Positions 51,416 through 60,826 of a stretch of DNA of 64,000 nt are shown here, in pieces. The stretch comes from Martinezella calliandrae (GTDB lineage Bacteria > Pseudomonadota > Alphaproteobacteria > Rhizobiales > Rhizobiaceae), in NCBI RefSeq assembly GCF_030272695.1, contig NZ_JARFYN010000030.1, positions 18,650 through 82,649 on the forward strand. The letters are read 5' to 3'. The notes under the pieces were generated by a model that saw only the letters and a list, made by a program, of their open reading frames with translations, ran no database searches and was not told the origin of the DNA. The translations under genes were made by a program, and so were the position numbers. Position 1 is the stretch's first letter; the number at the start of each line of letters is the position of its first letter.

Positions 51416-52654
51416 TCATGCTGCCGCGACAGCTTGAGTGTCCCGAGGGCGGGTGAGTGTGAAAAACACGAGGCCTGCAAGCGTAAGGCAAAAGCCTGCC
51501 CATGCAGCCGACAAAAGCCCAAATCCGGCAGCCACCGAGATTCCGCCGGCAGCAGCCCCTATCGCGTTTGACACGTTGAATGCAGCCAGGCTCATCGCCC
51601 CCATCAAGGTCGGTGCGTCCGGAGCGAAACGTGTCATCCGAACTTGTATCGTCGGAATGGCGACGAACATGGTCGTGCCGACGCCGAAAAAGCACAGCAT
51701 CATCACGATGACATTCGTGCCCAAGACGGCCAGGGCTGCGAGAACGACCAAAGCGATCCCGAATCCGAGAACGAGTCCTCTTGCGGGGTAAGTGTCGGCG
51801 AGTCTTCCGCCAATAAGATTTCCAACAGTCATGCCGATACCAAAGATAGCCAACCCAAGAGGTATCCATCTTTGGTCGATCATCGCAACGTCGGTTATAA
51901 ATGGGCCGACAAACGTGTAGATGGCAAAAATGCTTGAGACCCCAAGGGCTGCAACGACCATCATGGCCCAGACCGAAAGTCTTCGCAGCGCTCCGAGTTC
52001 CTGCCGTATCGGTCCGCCGTCGAGTGCGGCGGTCGTGGGTACCCATGCCCATAGAGCTGTGAACGCGAGAGAGCTGGCCATGGCAACGGTTAGATACGTG
52101 TTGCGCCAGCCGATTGTTTGGCCGAGGAAGGTCGCAAGCGGTGATCCGACGATGGTAGCGACCGTCAAGCCCAGCATCACGAGCGCAAACGCCTTTCCAC
52201 CACGGCCTGGTCCCATGATGTACGAAGCCACGACAGCACCAGCCCCGAAATACGCTCCTTGCGGCAATCCACTGATGAACCGCGCCGTGGCGAACAACAT
52301 TACGTTGCCGGCACTGGCAGAGAGCACGTTGCCGACCGCGAAAAGTGCCATGAGATAAAGCAGAAGCGTCCTACGATTGAGCCGCGCGGCTGCCAAGGTT
52401 ACAAGCGGCGCGCCCACCACGACTCCGAGAGCATATGCCGTGATCGCGTTCGTAGCTTCTGGAATGCTCAGGCCGAGCGACTGCGAGAACAGCTGCAAAA
52501 TGCCCATACTCGCAAATTCGGATGTTCCGATACAGAAGCTGCCGAGCGCGAGCGAAAACAGGGTGAAACCGCACATGCGTCGTTGTCTCGCGTCAGTGCA
52601 ATGCACTTCGACCGCTGCCGCTTGCGCCTCATACGCCTTATTCAACATGAGCAT
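51416..52654 (-). CDS. MFS transporter, DHA1 (AraJ/NepI-like) family
   Basis: A 412-residue, 12-helix transporter, if started at ATG 52654; ATG 52648 and a TTG at 52660 are alternatives and none has a good ribosome-binding site. It opens LFSLALGSFCIGTSEFASMG, followed by ITAYALGVVVGAPLVTLAAARL (helix 2 with the DHA1 loop), ARFISGLPQGAYFGAGAVVA, and GLTVATIVGSPLATFLGQ (motif C). This is the sugar-efflux/purine-export (AraJ, NepI, PbuE) branch. It probably exports a small metabolite or drug. It has no regulator next to it. Confidence 0.9.
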   Translation of the reverse strand: MLMLNKAYEAQAAAVEVHCTDARQRRMCGFTLFSLALGSFCIGTSEFASMGILQLFSQSLGLSIPEATNAITAYALGVVVGAPLVTLAAARLNRRTLLLYLMALFAVGNVLSASAGNVMLFATARFISGLPQGAYFGAGAVVASYIMGPGRGGKAFALVMLGLTVATIVGSPLATFLGQTIGWRNTYLTVAMASSLAFTALWAWVPTTAALDGGPIRQELGALRRLSVWAMMVVAALGVSSIFAIYTFVGPFITDVAMIDQRWIPLGLAIFGIGMTVGNLIGGRLADTYPARGLVLGFGIALVVLAALAVLGTNVIVMMLCFFGVGTTMFVAIPTIQVRMTRFAPDAPTLMGAMSLAAFNVSNAIGAAAGGISVAAGFGLLSAAWAGFCLTLAGLVFFTLTRPRDTQAVAAA

Positions 52655-52887
52655 ATCCAATCATGTTCCGATGCGTTCATCTTTGGCGTCGCCATTTGGA
52701 AGCAAGATGGTTCATGTTGCGAGCGGTTGCCTTCACGGAGGCGCGAGGTCTCGAGCTCTGAAAAAGCGGCGGCTTCCCTGCTCAGCCTGATCAGGCTTCG
52801 TTCTCGTCCAGGAAAACTTGGGCCGACTTGGCAAGCGGGCGCTCATATCTCCGTTAGAGGCAACGATCCGACTGACAAGCAATTCGG

Positions 52888-53208
52888 TCAACCGACCGCC
52901 TCGAGAGTTCCGCGCAGTCGGATGAAATCCAATTTCGCTGTCTTGAAGAAGGTGTCAGACTGGCCGGCCCGAAAATGATCGAGATGAACGACAGTCGCTC
53001 CATCCGCCTCTTGCCACGATATCAAAAACACATCGTCCCCAACGGCGGTCCATTCGAAAGTCACTTCCGCCGAAGCTCCCTCGTAGGCTCCCTCGATAAT
53101 TTCATATCTGACGGTAGCACCGTCAGACGAATATGTGTTCTTCGCCGTGATGCCCGGATAGTTTACTATGAAGCTCTCGCCGGCATGGGGAAATCTCGGC
53201 TCGGCCAT
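52888..53208 (-). CDS. Small MoaF-like (calycin-fold) protein
   Basis: A 106-residue protein with GAGG 8 bases before the ATG at 53208. It is a beta-rich sequence, with GESFIVNYPG, YEIIEGAYEGASAEVTFEW, AVGDDVFLISWQEADG and VVHLDHFRAG, followed by a short FIRLRGTLEAV tail. The pattern matches the single-domain MoaF-related family, which adopts a small lipocalin-like barrel. It probably binds a small molecule in the cytoplasm. It has no signal peptide or cysteine. It stands alone, with a regulator not in evidence. Confidence 0.65.
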   Translation of the reverse strand: MAEPRFPHAGESFIVNYPGITAKNTYSSDGATVRYEIIEGAYEGASAEVTFEWTAVGDDVFLISWQEADGATVVHLDHFRAGQSDTFFKTAKLDFIRLRGTLEAVG

Positions 53209-53840
53209 TGCAAATCCTCTTCAATCTGGTGCGGGTAAACTCTGATCGGTCTTTACGGTTGGGCATGTCGGAACCGAGCCCCGTCGCCGTATCGCTGTAC
53301 CGACTACGGTCCTCGATTTTTGAAAACCGTGATCGCCATCGCATCCAAGCGCTTCTGCTACCTCAGTGGCTCGGTCATCGTGCCATTTCGCGGAAGCCAA
53401 TCAAACTATACTGACGTATCCCGAACTTATACTTCGGCATCTAGGCACTGGCGGCGTCCGCGCCGCGTACCTTGATGTCCCTCGACATTCTAAAATGTCG
53501 TGCTAGCCGAGCGGACGTCCGCAGGGGAATGATCTTCATCCCAGTGATCGAATAGGCTAGATTCGAAATCCCGGCGTTTAACGACTTTTAACAAGCCATG
53601 CGGACGGGTACCGCCTAATGTTCGCTAGGCGGAGACCGGGAACAGTAACCGTCGGAATCAATAACTGCGGTTTTCAACGCGAACTCACGTTCAGCGCCTT
53701 CGGCACGTCGCGAGCAAAAATGCGGCTGTGGCTTCCTGCTGTCGTGCAGCGATGTCTAGCACGCGCTGACCTCGTCGTTTACGGGAAAAAGTCGCTTCAC
53801 AAACGCACACGCGTCCGAAGAACAAACACCAGGAGATTAC
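53209..53840. other. Long intergenic stretch with two hairpins
   Basis: No family was recognised in any frame. Two perfect dyads lie here: CGACATT-4 bases-AATGTCG at 53483-53500 and CCGCCTA-8 bases-TAGGCGG at 53611-53632. The promoter of the PfpI-family gene (53841) must lie in the last part, and AGGAG sits 6 bases before its ATG. Confidence 0.45.
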
Positions 53841-54515
53841 ATGACCCAACACGTTCTTTTCATCGTCACCAATGCTGCCGTGATCGGTCCCAAGAGTCGC
53901 AAAACAGGGTTCTTTTTCGCCGAGGTTGCGCATCCCTTCGACGTGCTAGACAACGCGGGGATCGCGATCGAATTCGCGTCGCCTGCAGGCGGATGGACGC
54001 CCTACGACGCTTTCGACGAAAAAGATCCGGCTCAAAAAAGATTCATGGAAAGCAAGGCTTTTCGTCGTCTGAATCGCAGCCGAAAGCTGTCTGAGGTGGA
54101 TACCGCGGACTATGATGCCATCTTGGTACCAGGCGGTCTCGGACCGATGGTCGATGTCCAACGCAATCCGGATGTTCAGCACGCCATCGTGCGTGCTTGG
54201 AACACGAACAAGTTCGTCACGGCTGTCTGCCATGGTCCTTGCTCACTGCTCGGCGTCGATATCGGCGATGGCAAACCGTTTGTACAGGGCAAGAAGCTGA
54301 CCGGGTTCTCTGTCAAGGAAGAGTATGATTACGCCCGCGAAGACGTGCCTTACGAGCTCGAGGAAGCGTTGAGGGCCGAGGGTGCCGTGTACTCCTCCGC
54401 GCCCAACTGGGAGCCCAATGTTGTCGTCGACGGCAGACTTATCACTGGGCAAAATCCGGCATCGGCCGGGCCGTTGGCGGAAGCATTGCTCGCCGGCCTC
54501 AAGAAGCAAGAGTGA
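53841..54515 (+). CDS. DJ-1/PfpI-family protein (Hsp31-like, class I glutamine amidotransferase fold)
   Basis: A 224-residue protein. The nucleophile elbow is AVCHGPCSLL with Cys130 and His131. Glu28 in FFFAEVAHP is the partner that tunes the cysteine in the DJ-1 family, and VPGGLGPMVD at 96-105 forms the oxyanion region. The TGFFFAEVAHPFDVL and KEEYDYAREDVPYELEEAL segments match Hsp31-like chaperone/glyoxalase III members. It may detoxify methylglyoxal or repair glycated molecules, or act as a redox-stress chaperone. It is monocistronic with a good ribosome-binding site. Confidence 0.88.
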   Translation: MTQHVLFIVTNAAVIGPKSRKTGFFFAEVAHPFDVLDNAGIAIEFASPAGGWTPYDAFDEKDPAQKRFMESKAFRRLNRSRKLSEVDTADYDAILVPGGLGPMVDVQRNPDVQHAIVRAWNTNKFVTAVCHGPCSLLGVDIGDGKPFVQGKKLTGFSVKEEYDYAREDVPYELEEALRAEGAVYSSAPNWEPNVVVDGRLITGQNPASAGPLAEALLAGLKKQE

Positions 54516-55103
54516 GGTATTGAAGTTCCTCACCCGCCCGTAGAGCCAATTCGGCGGACGATCAGGTACGCCCTGCGAACCGCTTCTAGGCCGGCTGATT
54601 GGGCTAGTGATGCACCCCGGTCGGAAGGACCTTGAAAGTCGCTATCCTCGATGCCGCTGGGTAGTCGCCGCCGGCCGCCATCTGGGTTCGAACGTCTCAA
54701 AGGAGCGCGCCATTGTCACAAGTTCTTCAATCCGCGGGATATAGGCGGTCCCCTCACCCGCCGCTACCATTCACTGCCGGAGAGGCAAAGCCACACCACG
54801 CCGATATCGAGCCGGTGAGCAGTGACGCGTGAGACCTGGAGCCGACACCTCTGACTTACAGGTCAGGTCGCTGATATGCGTACGACAGAACAACGTTCCG
54901 CGAGTTAATGCTTCAAGAGGTACTGTCGGATCCTCTGATCGCTCTCGTTAATCGCGCCGATGGCATTTCGCATATGTCGTTCGGTGATTTGATGAGGCGC
55001 GTCGCTCGAATTTTGGAAACAGACACTCGTTCACCACGGCGGTACAAAGTAAGTGGAACCGCATTGACTGCCGGCGCAGGTCAGCCCGCGCTGGACCAAC
55101 GCG
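54516..55103. other. Intergenic stretch with one doubtful small frame
   Basis: Most of this 588-base gap shows nothing. A plus-strand frame from ATG 54908 reads MLQEVLSDPLIALVNRADGI, then SHMSFGDLMRRVARILETD, which has coding character for about 45 residues and could be a small alphaproteobacterial protein. It lacks a ribosome-binding site and then runs antisense into the cyclase gene until 55417, so it is not called. Confidence 0.35.
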
Positions 55104-58100
55104 TCACAATACTTCGCGGAGGAGTGCCTTCGCCGCAGCGAGATCCGGCATGTCGAAAGCGGGATCGAAACGCGCATGGATTGGAGCCAAGACCGCATTC
55201 GCTTCGGCCAGGAGCCCCTGGTCCCTCCAAAGTCGCGCCATACCTGTGGCTGCGCGAAGTTCAAATGACATCGCTTGCTGAGTTCGCGCGACTTGAAGCG
55301 CACGAGCAAAATGGCCCGCGGCGATGCTCGGGTTGCGTTCCGGAGACATCCATTCGATATCTCCAGCAGCGCGGTGCAAGTCCGATTCCCACCAACGCTC
55401 GCCCGTCGTTTCAATAAGGGTCGCGGCCTCCTTGAGGCAAAATCGCGCGGCCTCGAATTCTCCCAGTTCAGCATTCGCCAGCGCCTTCGCGATTAGAAGC
55501 GTAGGGATTTCTACGGTGGATGCCAAAGCCTTGTCGGCAGCCAAAGCTCGATCCAGCATGTGGATCGCGTCAGCCGCCCTCCCTTCCGCAGCGAGAACAC
55601 ACGCCTGATCGGCCATCGCGTGCGCATTAAAGGCGGGAGCCTTCTTCTCCTGGGCCAACGCAATGAGTTCATCGGCCTGCGCCTTTGCCGCCGGCGCATT
55701 CCCAAGTCGAAGCTGCAGCGACCCGGTACGATGAAGAACGGCCATCAGGGTCGGAACGTGTGCTATCCTTCGGGCATTTGCCAGCGCATGTTCGACATCG
55801 ATCCGAGCCGCATCAGGGCGACCGCACATCCAGTGTGCGTTCGCCCGGAAAGCCAAGAAACCAGTGCCAAAATCCATTCCGAAATGGTTCGTCAACGCCG
55901 CACTGTGTTTGCTCACATCGTAAATTCGCGCCGCGCTTTCGAGATGCGAAAACCCATCCAGTAGATCGCCTGAGACGACCAGCGCGGCCCCAAGGAGCGA
56001 GTGGCCGATTACAAGAGGAATCTCGTCGTTGTGCTGTTCCGCCAGCGCCAGCGATTGAGCACCCAGTTCGCGCACGGCGTGAGCGTTGAATGCCACGTAG
56101 TTTGTCATCCAGAAGCCGAACAACACCGAGAAGGTCACGAAAGGGTCTTCCAGTTGCTCTCCAGCGGTTTCGATCTCGCGGACCAGGGCCCGCGCTCCCT
56201 CGAACGCAGCTTTCGTCTCGACCGACGTGTAGCTTTTCGTAAACATCAAGGCGTTGGCCAAGCCCACCTGAGCTTTCAGTTGTTCGCCACGCCGACTCGG
56301 CCCGTCTGGCAGTCCGGCTAACGCCGACAACGCGTACTTGAAATGTGCTTCGGCCTCGACATAGGCGGATCGCGAGACCGAAAGCTGTCCCGCTAGGTCC
56401 CACAGTATCGCCGCCCTCAAGCTTTCGCCGGCCTCGGCAAAATGACAGGCGAGAATCTCGGGCTGGTTTGTGGCGACTTCCGGAAACTGGCTTTCCAAGA
56501 CCTCGCCGATTCGAGCATGGAGCTCCCGACGCCCCTCGCGAAGAAGCGTGCCATACGCAGTGTCCTGCAGAAGCGCGTGTTTGAACGTGTATGTCAAGTC
56601 CGGAGCCGTGCCATGCACTGTCATAAGGCCGGCCTCGACAAGCCGACCAAGTGCGTCTTCCAGCTCGGCTCTGGGCAAGCGCGTCACCGTGGCAAGCAAT
56701 TGCAGGGGAACTTCCCGGCCGATAGCCGCACTGATCTGTGCAACGGCTTTCGCGCTGCCCAGACGGTCCAGCCTGGACATCAACGATGCGTGGAGGCTTG
56801 CCGGAACAGCCAGGACCGGTGACGGAATAGCCGCGATTGTATGCGTCACCGCGGCCTCGTCGCTGGCTTCCAATACGGCTTTTGTCATTTCCTCGACGAA
56901 CAACGGAATCCCATCCGCCCGCTCGATAATGTCCTGGCGGACGTTTGCCGCAAGGGAGTTGCCCCGAGCGACGTGGTCGATCAGGGCTTCGACCTCGGAG
57001 CTGTCGAAACGATGAAGGACGATCGCTTTGATGTAATCCCCCGAGTGCCAAGGCGGAACAAACTCCAACCGAAATGTCAGCAGCAGCATGACCCGAAGCG
57101 ACGAAGCCCTGGCGATCAACTGGTCGAGAAGTTCCATGCTCGATGCATCCGCCCAGTGGACGTCTTCGAACACCATCAGGACCGGAGATTGTCTGGACGC
57201 AGCCTCAACCTGCCAGATCAACGCGTCCATCGTGCTTTGCCGCTGTCTAGCGGGGAGCATGTCGATATCTGGGTATCGCCCGTCGTTTGGCAAAGACAGG
57301 AACGCGGCAATCAGCGCAGCATCTTGAGGCGATGTGGCGGTAACCGCCAATCTTATGTCAAGCTTGTCGAGCTTGGCTTTAACGTCGTCATCGCGCCTGA
57401 ACCCCGCCGCACGTTCCATATGGCCAATAAACGGGGAAAGGGCGCTATCGGACCGTTGGGGCGAGCAAAAGAACCGCTTCGTGATATGAGGTTCACCTGC
57501 CAGTCGATCGATGAATGAAGCTGTCATCCGCGATTTTCCGATGCCCGCCTCTCCGCTGAGCAAGACTACCTGGCCGCGGCCATCCCTCGCCTTAGCCCAA
57601 CTTTCGAGCATCAACTCGAGTTCGCGCCCGCGCCCGACTAGTTCGGTGAGGTCTCCTTGATGCAGCGCCTCAAAGCGATTCTCCAGAAAGCTTCGAGGTA
57701 AAACCTTCCAGGCTGGCGTCGGGCCAGCTACGCCCTTCAAATCCTGCGGACCAAGATCGGACAGTTCAAATAAGTGCCCCAGCAGTCTGCGGGTACCCTC
57801 CGCGATCACTACGGTGTCGGGCGCTGCAATGCTCTGCAGTCGGGCAGCCAGGTTTGGAGTGTCCCCAACGACACCGCGCTCCTGAGACTCGCCCGATCCC
57901 AAGAGGTCGCCCACGACAACGATACCTGTCGCAATCCCCACCCGAACGTGCAGCGGAGGCCCCACGGCTTCAAGCTTGTGAACGGCATCTGCGATCGCCA
58001 GTCCGGCCCGGACGGAGAGTTCGGCATCGTGCTCATGGGCCAAGGGATATCCGAAGTATGCGAGGACTCCATCCCCCATATACTTCGCGACGAAGCCGCC

Positions 58101-58487
58101 ATTGATCTCGATCAGATCGGCGCAGCATTTCTGGTACGCTGCCATGATCGCACGCATGTCTTCCGGATCGAGCTGCGCCGACATGGCGGTCGAGCCGACA
58201 AGGTCGCAGAACATCACAGTGAGCTGCCGCCGCTCGGCCGCTTCAACACTCGATCTACCTTCCGGCTTTGACTTCTGAGATGGCGACGAAAGCAGCGCCC
58301 TAATCGCCTTGATCAACCGTTTCCGGTGCCCGAACGGAACGCCCATTTTTTCGAGGTCGAGTTCCGTTACATCCGCGAGGACTTCGCCATCTATCTCATT
58401 CTTGCGAAACAGGTCCTCGTATTGACCGAGCTCTATAGTTCGAAGCCAATTTTCAATGTCTATTGAAGTTGAGGTAGGTACTGACAT
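55104..58487 (-). CDS. Class III adenylate cyclase with SAM domain, AAA ATPase and TPR repeats
   Basis: An 1,127-residue signalling protein. SAM domain at about 8-66 (IENWLRTIELGQYEDLFRKN). Cyclase domain at about 85-265, with metal Asp95 in MFCDLVGST and Asp139 in KYMGDGVLAYFG, Lys135 as adenine-specifying residue, and Asn212 and Arg216 in PNLAARLQ. AAA_16-type ATPase at about 282-560, with Walker A GEAGIGKS at 312-319 and Walker B VLMVFEDVHWAD. C-terminal TPR-like helical repeats at about 600-1100. It should make cAMP under control of a STAND-like ATPase and a protein-interaction SAM domain. All key residues are present. No membrane segment is seen. No partner is adjacent. Confidence 0.93.
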   Translation of the reverse strand: MSVPTSTSIDIENWLRTIELGQYEDLFRKNEIDGEVLADVTELDLEKMGVPFGHRKRLIKAIRALLSSPSQKSKPEGRSSVEAAERRQLTVMFCDLVGSTAMSAQLDPEDMRAIMAAYQKCCADLIEINGGFVAKYMGDGVLAYFGYPLAHEHDAELSVRAGLAIADAVHKLEAVGPPLHVRVGIATGIVVVGDLLGSGESQERGVVGDTPNLAARLQSIAAPDTVVIAEGTRRLLGHLFELSDLGPQDLKGVAGPTPAWKVLPRSFLENRFEALHQGDLTELVGRGRELELMLESWAKARDGRGQVVLLSGEAGIGKSRMTASFIDRLAGEPHITKRFFCSPQRSDSALSPFIGHMERAAGFRRDDDVKAKLDKLDIRLAVTATSPQDAALIAAFLSLPNDGRYPDIDMLPARQRQSTMDALIWQVEAASRQSPVLMVFEDVHWADASSMELLDQLIARASSLRVMLLLTFRLEFVPPWHSGDYIKAIVLHRFDSSEVEALIDHVARGNSLAANVRQDIIERADGIPLFVEEMTKAVLEASDEAAVTHTIAAIPSPVLAVPASLHASLMSRLDRLGSAKAVAQISAAIGREVPLQLLATVTRLPRAELEDALGRLVEAGLMTVHGTAPDLTYTFKHALLQDTAYGTLLREGRRELHARIGEVLESQFPEVATNQPEILACHFAEAGESLRAAILWDLAGQLSVSRSAYVEAEAHFKYALSALAGLPDGPSRRGEQLKAQVGLANALMFTKSYTSVETKAAFEGARALVREIETAGEQLEDPFVTFSVLFGFWMTNYVAFNAHAVRELGAQSLALAEQHNDEIPLVIGHSLLGAALVVSGDLLDGFSHLESAARIYDVSKHSAALTNHFGMDFGTGFLAFRANAHWMCGRPDAARIDVEHALANARRIAHVPTLMAVLHRTGSLQLRLGNAPAAKAQADELIALAQEKKAPAFNAHAMADQACVLAAEGRAADAIHMLDRALAADKALASTVEIPTLLIAKALANAELGEFEAARFCLKEAATLIETTGERWWESDLHRAAGDIEWMSPERNPSIAAGHFARALQVARTQQAMSFELRAATGMARLWRDQGLLAEANAVLAPIHARFDPAFDMPDLAAAKALLREVL

Positions 58488-58671
58488 TGGCTGGCTGCCC
58501 TTTGATATACAAGACGAATGCTGACGTCGCCTGGACCAAGTCTACATCGGAAAGAGGTGCGAAGATGCTTATACGAATGTGTCGATCGAGCGGTGCAGCG
58601 GCGGTGGCCGATCGAGCTGGTATCCAGCTGATTCCCCGGCTGGCCAGCGATTTCGGTCCGTAGCGAGCCTT

Positions 58672-59244
58672 TCAATCCGATATAACTGGTTGGCCGATCG
58701 CATAAAAATGTCCCCCCGCAACATGGTGGATGCTGCGCCATCCGGGATCCGCCGTTTCGAAATGCCAATGGCCCTCCGAGAACACCCGTTCGTCTGCCCA
58801 TGCAGCGTCAACGTCCGCAATGAAGAGATCGTATTGCTTCTGGATGTGAGGTTCGCGAACAATCTTGCAAGCCAGCCAACCAGAGCACCCTGCCACGAAA
58901 GGCTGATTGCGCTCCGGCATGTCGAAAATGCCAACACCCGACCGCGCAAGTTTGTCGGATTGTTCGCCCAGGCTATGGGTCCCGAGATAGCGGGTTAATT
59001 CCACTTGCTTGACAGTGGGTATCTGCACAACAAACTCGCCGCCGGCCTCGATGAGCGATCGAGTTTTTGACGTGCTCTCAAGCACAACTGTCAATTTTGG
59101 CGGATCGACGTCAAGCGCACAACACCAGGCCGCAGCCATAACGTCGTCGGTTCCAGCATACCTCGACGAGACCAGGACTGTCGGGCCGTGGTTGATGAGA
59201 CGGTATGCTTTCGCGAGTTCTACGGGTTTAATGCGAGTATCCAT
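58672..59244 (-). CDS. Flavin reductase-like FMN-binding protein
   Basis: A 190-residue protein of the flavin reductase-like split-barrel family. Markers are NHGPTVLVSSRYAGTDDVMAA (FMN phosphate loop), LTVVLESTSKTRSLIEAGGE and FVVQIPTVKQVELTRYLG, followed by QYDLFIADVDAAWAD. It binds FMN and may reduce it for a monooxygenase or act on a small substrate. It could serve as an NAD(P)H:flavin reductase; a partner oxygenase is not in the window. It ends with YAIGQPVISD. Confidence 0.85.
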   Translation of the reverse strand: MDTRIKPVELAKAYRLINHGPTVLVSSRYAGTDDVMAAAWCCALDVDPPKLTVVLESTSKTRSLIEAGGEFVVQIPTVKQVELTRYLGTHSLGEQSDKLARSGVGIFDMPERNQPFVAGCSGWLACKIVREPHIQKQYDLFIADVDAAWADERVFSEGHWHFETADPGWRSIHHVAGGHFYAIGQPVISD

Positions 59245-59688
59245 GAGCTATGGATACCGGACTGCATAGCGACCGTCCAATCTACAACGGGCCGATTCAC
59301 GACGTTTAACACGATCACCGAGTGGTCAATGCTTCGGCAGGCGAGGACCTCAGTGAAAGAACTCGGCCGCGGTTCACTTAAACCCAAGTATAGTTTCGAG
59401 AGAAGCGGCCCCGTGCTACGTTTCTTCTGTCGGAACACCTCCTCCCCGTTCTGGACTAATACCGCGGCTAGCTCTTCCCATTGTACTCGAGAGCGGTGAA
59501 CGTTCGGTTCACTGGAGAACTGCTTCATTATCCTCGCAAGCAGTTCTCCTAGCGCGGACCTTCTTGTCAGGCCACGGAGATCAATTGCGCAGCGATTACG
59601 ACAAAGTGCTTCCGATCAGTTTGCGAATTTGACGCCGCGCAGTTTCAATAACGCCTTTTGAATCCACAGCGACGAAAGGAACCGAAAG
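59245..59688. other. Intergenic stretch with a short dyad
   Basis: This gap lies between divergent genes (59244 leftward, 59689 rightward). GTGAAC-5 bases-GTTCAC at 59496-59512 is a perfect dyad, and GTTCAC recurs near 59374. They may be regulator sites. A 102-codon minus-strand frame at 59220-59528 has no recognised family and is not called. Confidence 0.4.
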
Positions 59689-60702
59689 ATGCCGATCAAG
59701 GACATTCTCCCGAGCAAGTTGGGCTTCGGAGCCGCACCACTCGGAAACATGTTCCGCAACATTCCGGAAGCGGAGGCTCTCGCCACCGTGGAGGCGGCAT
59801 GGAACGACGGGATCCGCTACTTCGATACCGCGCCGCTGTACGGGGCCGGTTTGGCGGAAATCCGCCTGGGCGAAGCGCTCAGAGGAAAACCCCGGGACGA
59901 ATTAGTTATCAGCACCAAGGTCGGCCGCATCATCCTCGATGAGGTCGAGGACGTCAGTGCGCGGGATCTTGGAGAGAAGGGTGATGTCTTCAAATACGGT
60001 CGCCCCAACAAGATCGTCAACGATTATTCTTCCGACGCTACTCTCAGGTCCATCGAAGACAGTTTGACGCGCCTGCAGACGGACCATATCGAAATCGTTT
60101 GGATCCACGACGTCGCCCAGGATTTTTACGGAGACGACTGGGTCAGCATATTCGAGAGTGCCCGTAAGGGCGCTTTCAGGGCACTGGATCGCCTCCGCGA
60201 CGAGGGTGTTATCAAAGGCTGGGGACTGGGTGTAAACCGCGTCGAGCCGATAGAAGTACTGCTTGAACTTCAAGAACCACGACCGGATGGGTCCCTTCTT
60301 GCTGGCCGCTACACTCTGCTGGACCACGACGCCGCCCTACAGCGGCTGATGCCGATGGTATCCGAACGGGGCCTCGGGATTGTCGTCGGCGGCCCTTACA
60401 GCTCCGGCGCGCTCGTCGGTGGTCCGAATTTCGAATACGCGCCGGCAACCCCGCAGATCCTCAGCAAGGTTGAACGGATCAAGGCCATTGCTGATCGCTA
60501 CCGTGTTTCGATGAAAGCTGCCGGTCTCCAGTTCGCGCTAGCCAACCCCGCGGTCGCGGCAGTCATTCCCGGAGCAAGCAAACCGAGCCGCGTCGCAGAA
60601 GATGGCGCGGCGCTCAGGGAGATCATACCCACGGACTTCTGGCGCGAACTGCGCGAGGCAAAACTCGTCAACCCGGCCGCCCCGTTGCCCGGTGTTAGAT
60701 GA
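59689..60702 (+). CDS. Aldo/keto reductase (D-threo-aldose/pyridoxal dehydrogenase branch)
   Basis: A 337-residue TIM-barrel oxidoreductase. The catalytic tetrad is Asp46 and Tyr51 in YFDTAPLYGAG, Lys77 in VISTKVGR and His140 in EIVWIHDV. The NADP(H)-binding end is AVIPGASKPSRVAEDGAAL. The opening LGFGAAPLGNMF and the long loop after Lys77 group it with L-fucose/D-threo-aldose 1-dehydrogenases and pyridoxal 4-dehydrogenase (AKR15-like). It probably oxidises a sugar lactol or reduces an aldehyde. A GAAAG ribosome-binding site is 8 bases before the ATG. The UBP zinc-finger gene follows by 124 bases on the same strand. Confidence 0.9.
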   Translation: MPIKDILPSKLGFGAAPLGNMFRNIPEAEALATVEAAWNDGIRYFDTAPLYGAGLAEIRLGEALRGKPRDELVISTKVGRIILDEVEDVSARDLGEKGDVFKYGRPNKIVNDYSSDATLRSIEDSLTRLQTDHIEIVWIHDVAQDFYGDDWVSIFESARKGAFRALDRLRDEGVIKGWGLGVNRVEPIEVLLELQEPRPDGSLLAGRYTLLDHDAALQRLMPMVSERGLGIVVGGPYSSGALVGGPNFEYAPATPQILSKVERIKAIADRYRVSMKAAGLQFALANPAVAAVIPGASKPSRVAEDGAALREIIPTDFWRELREAKLVNPAAPLPGVR

Positions 60703-60826
60703 AACGGTCCTGCGACCCGGATACCGTATCGAAACATGTTTCGGTGCGAGATCCGACCGGGAACGAAATCGTGATTTCGACCCGCAAGCGTCACAACAGA
60801 AAGCCTGGGTTTTCGACAAAGGACAT

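Noticed and set aside
54681..54700. GGTTCGAAC, which looks like a tRNA T-loop
   Set aside because: The flanking bases do not pair into a T-arm and no anticodon arm or acceptor stem can be drawn around it.
59220..59528. 102-codon minus-strand frame overlapping the start of the flavin reductase gene
   Set aside because: It overlaps a well-supported start in another frame and matches nothing recognisable; it could be a relic, but this cannot be supported.
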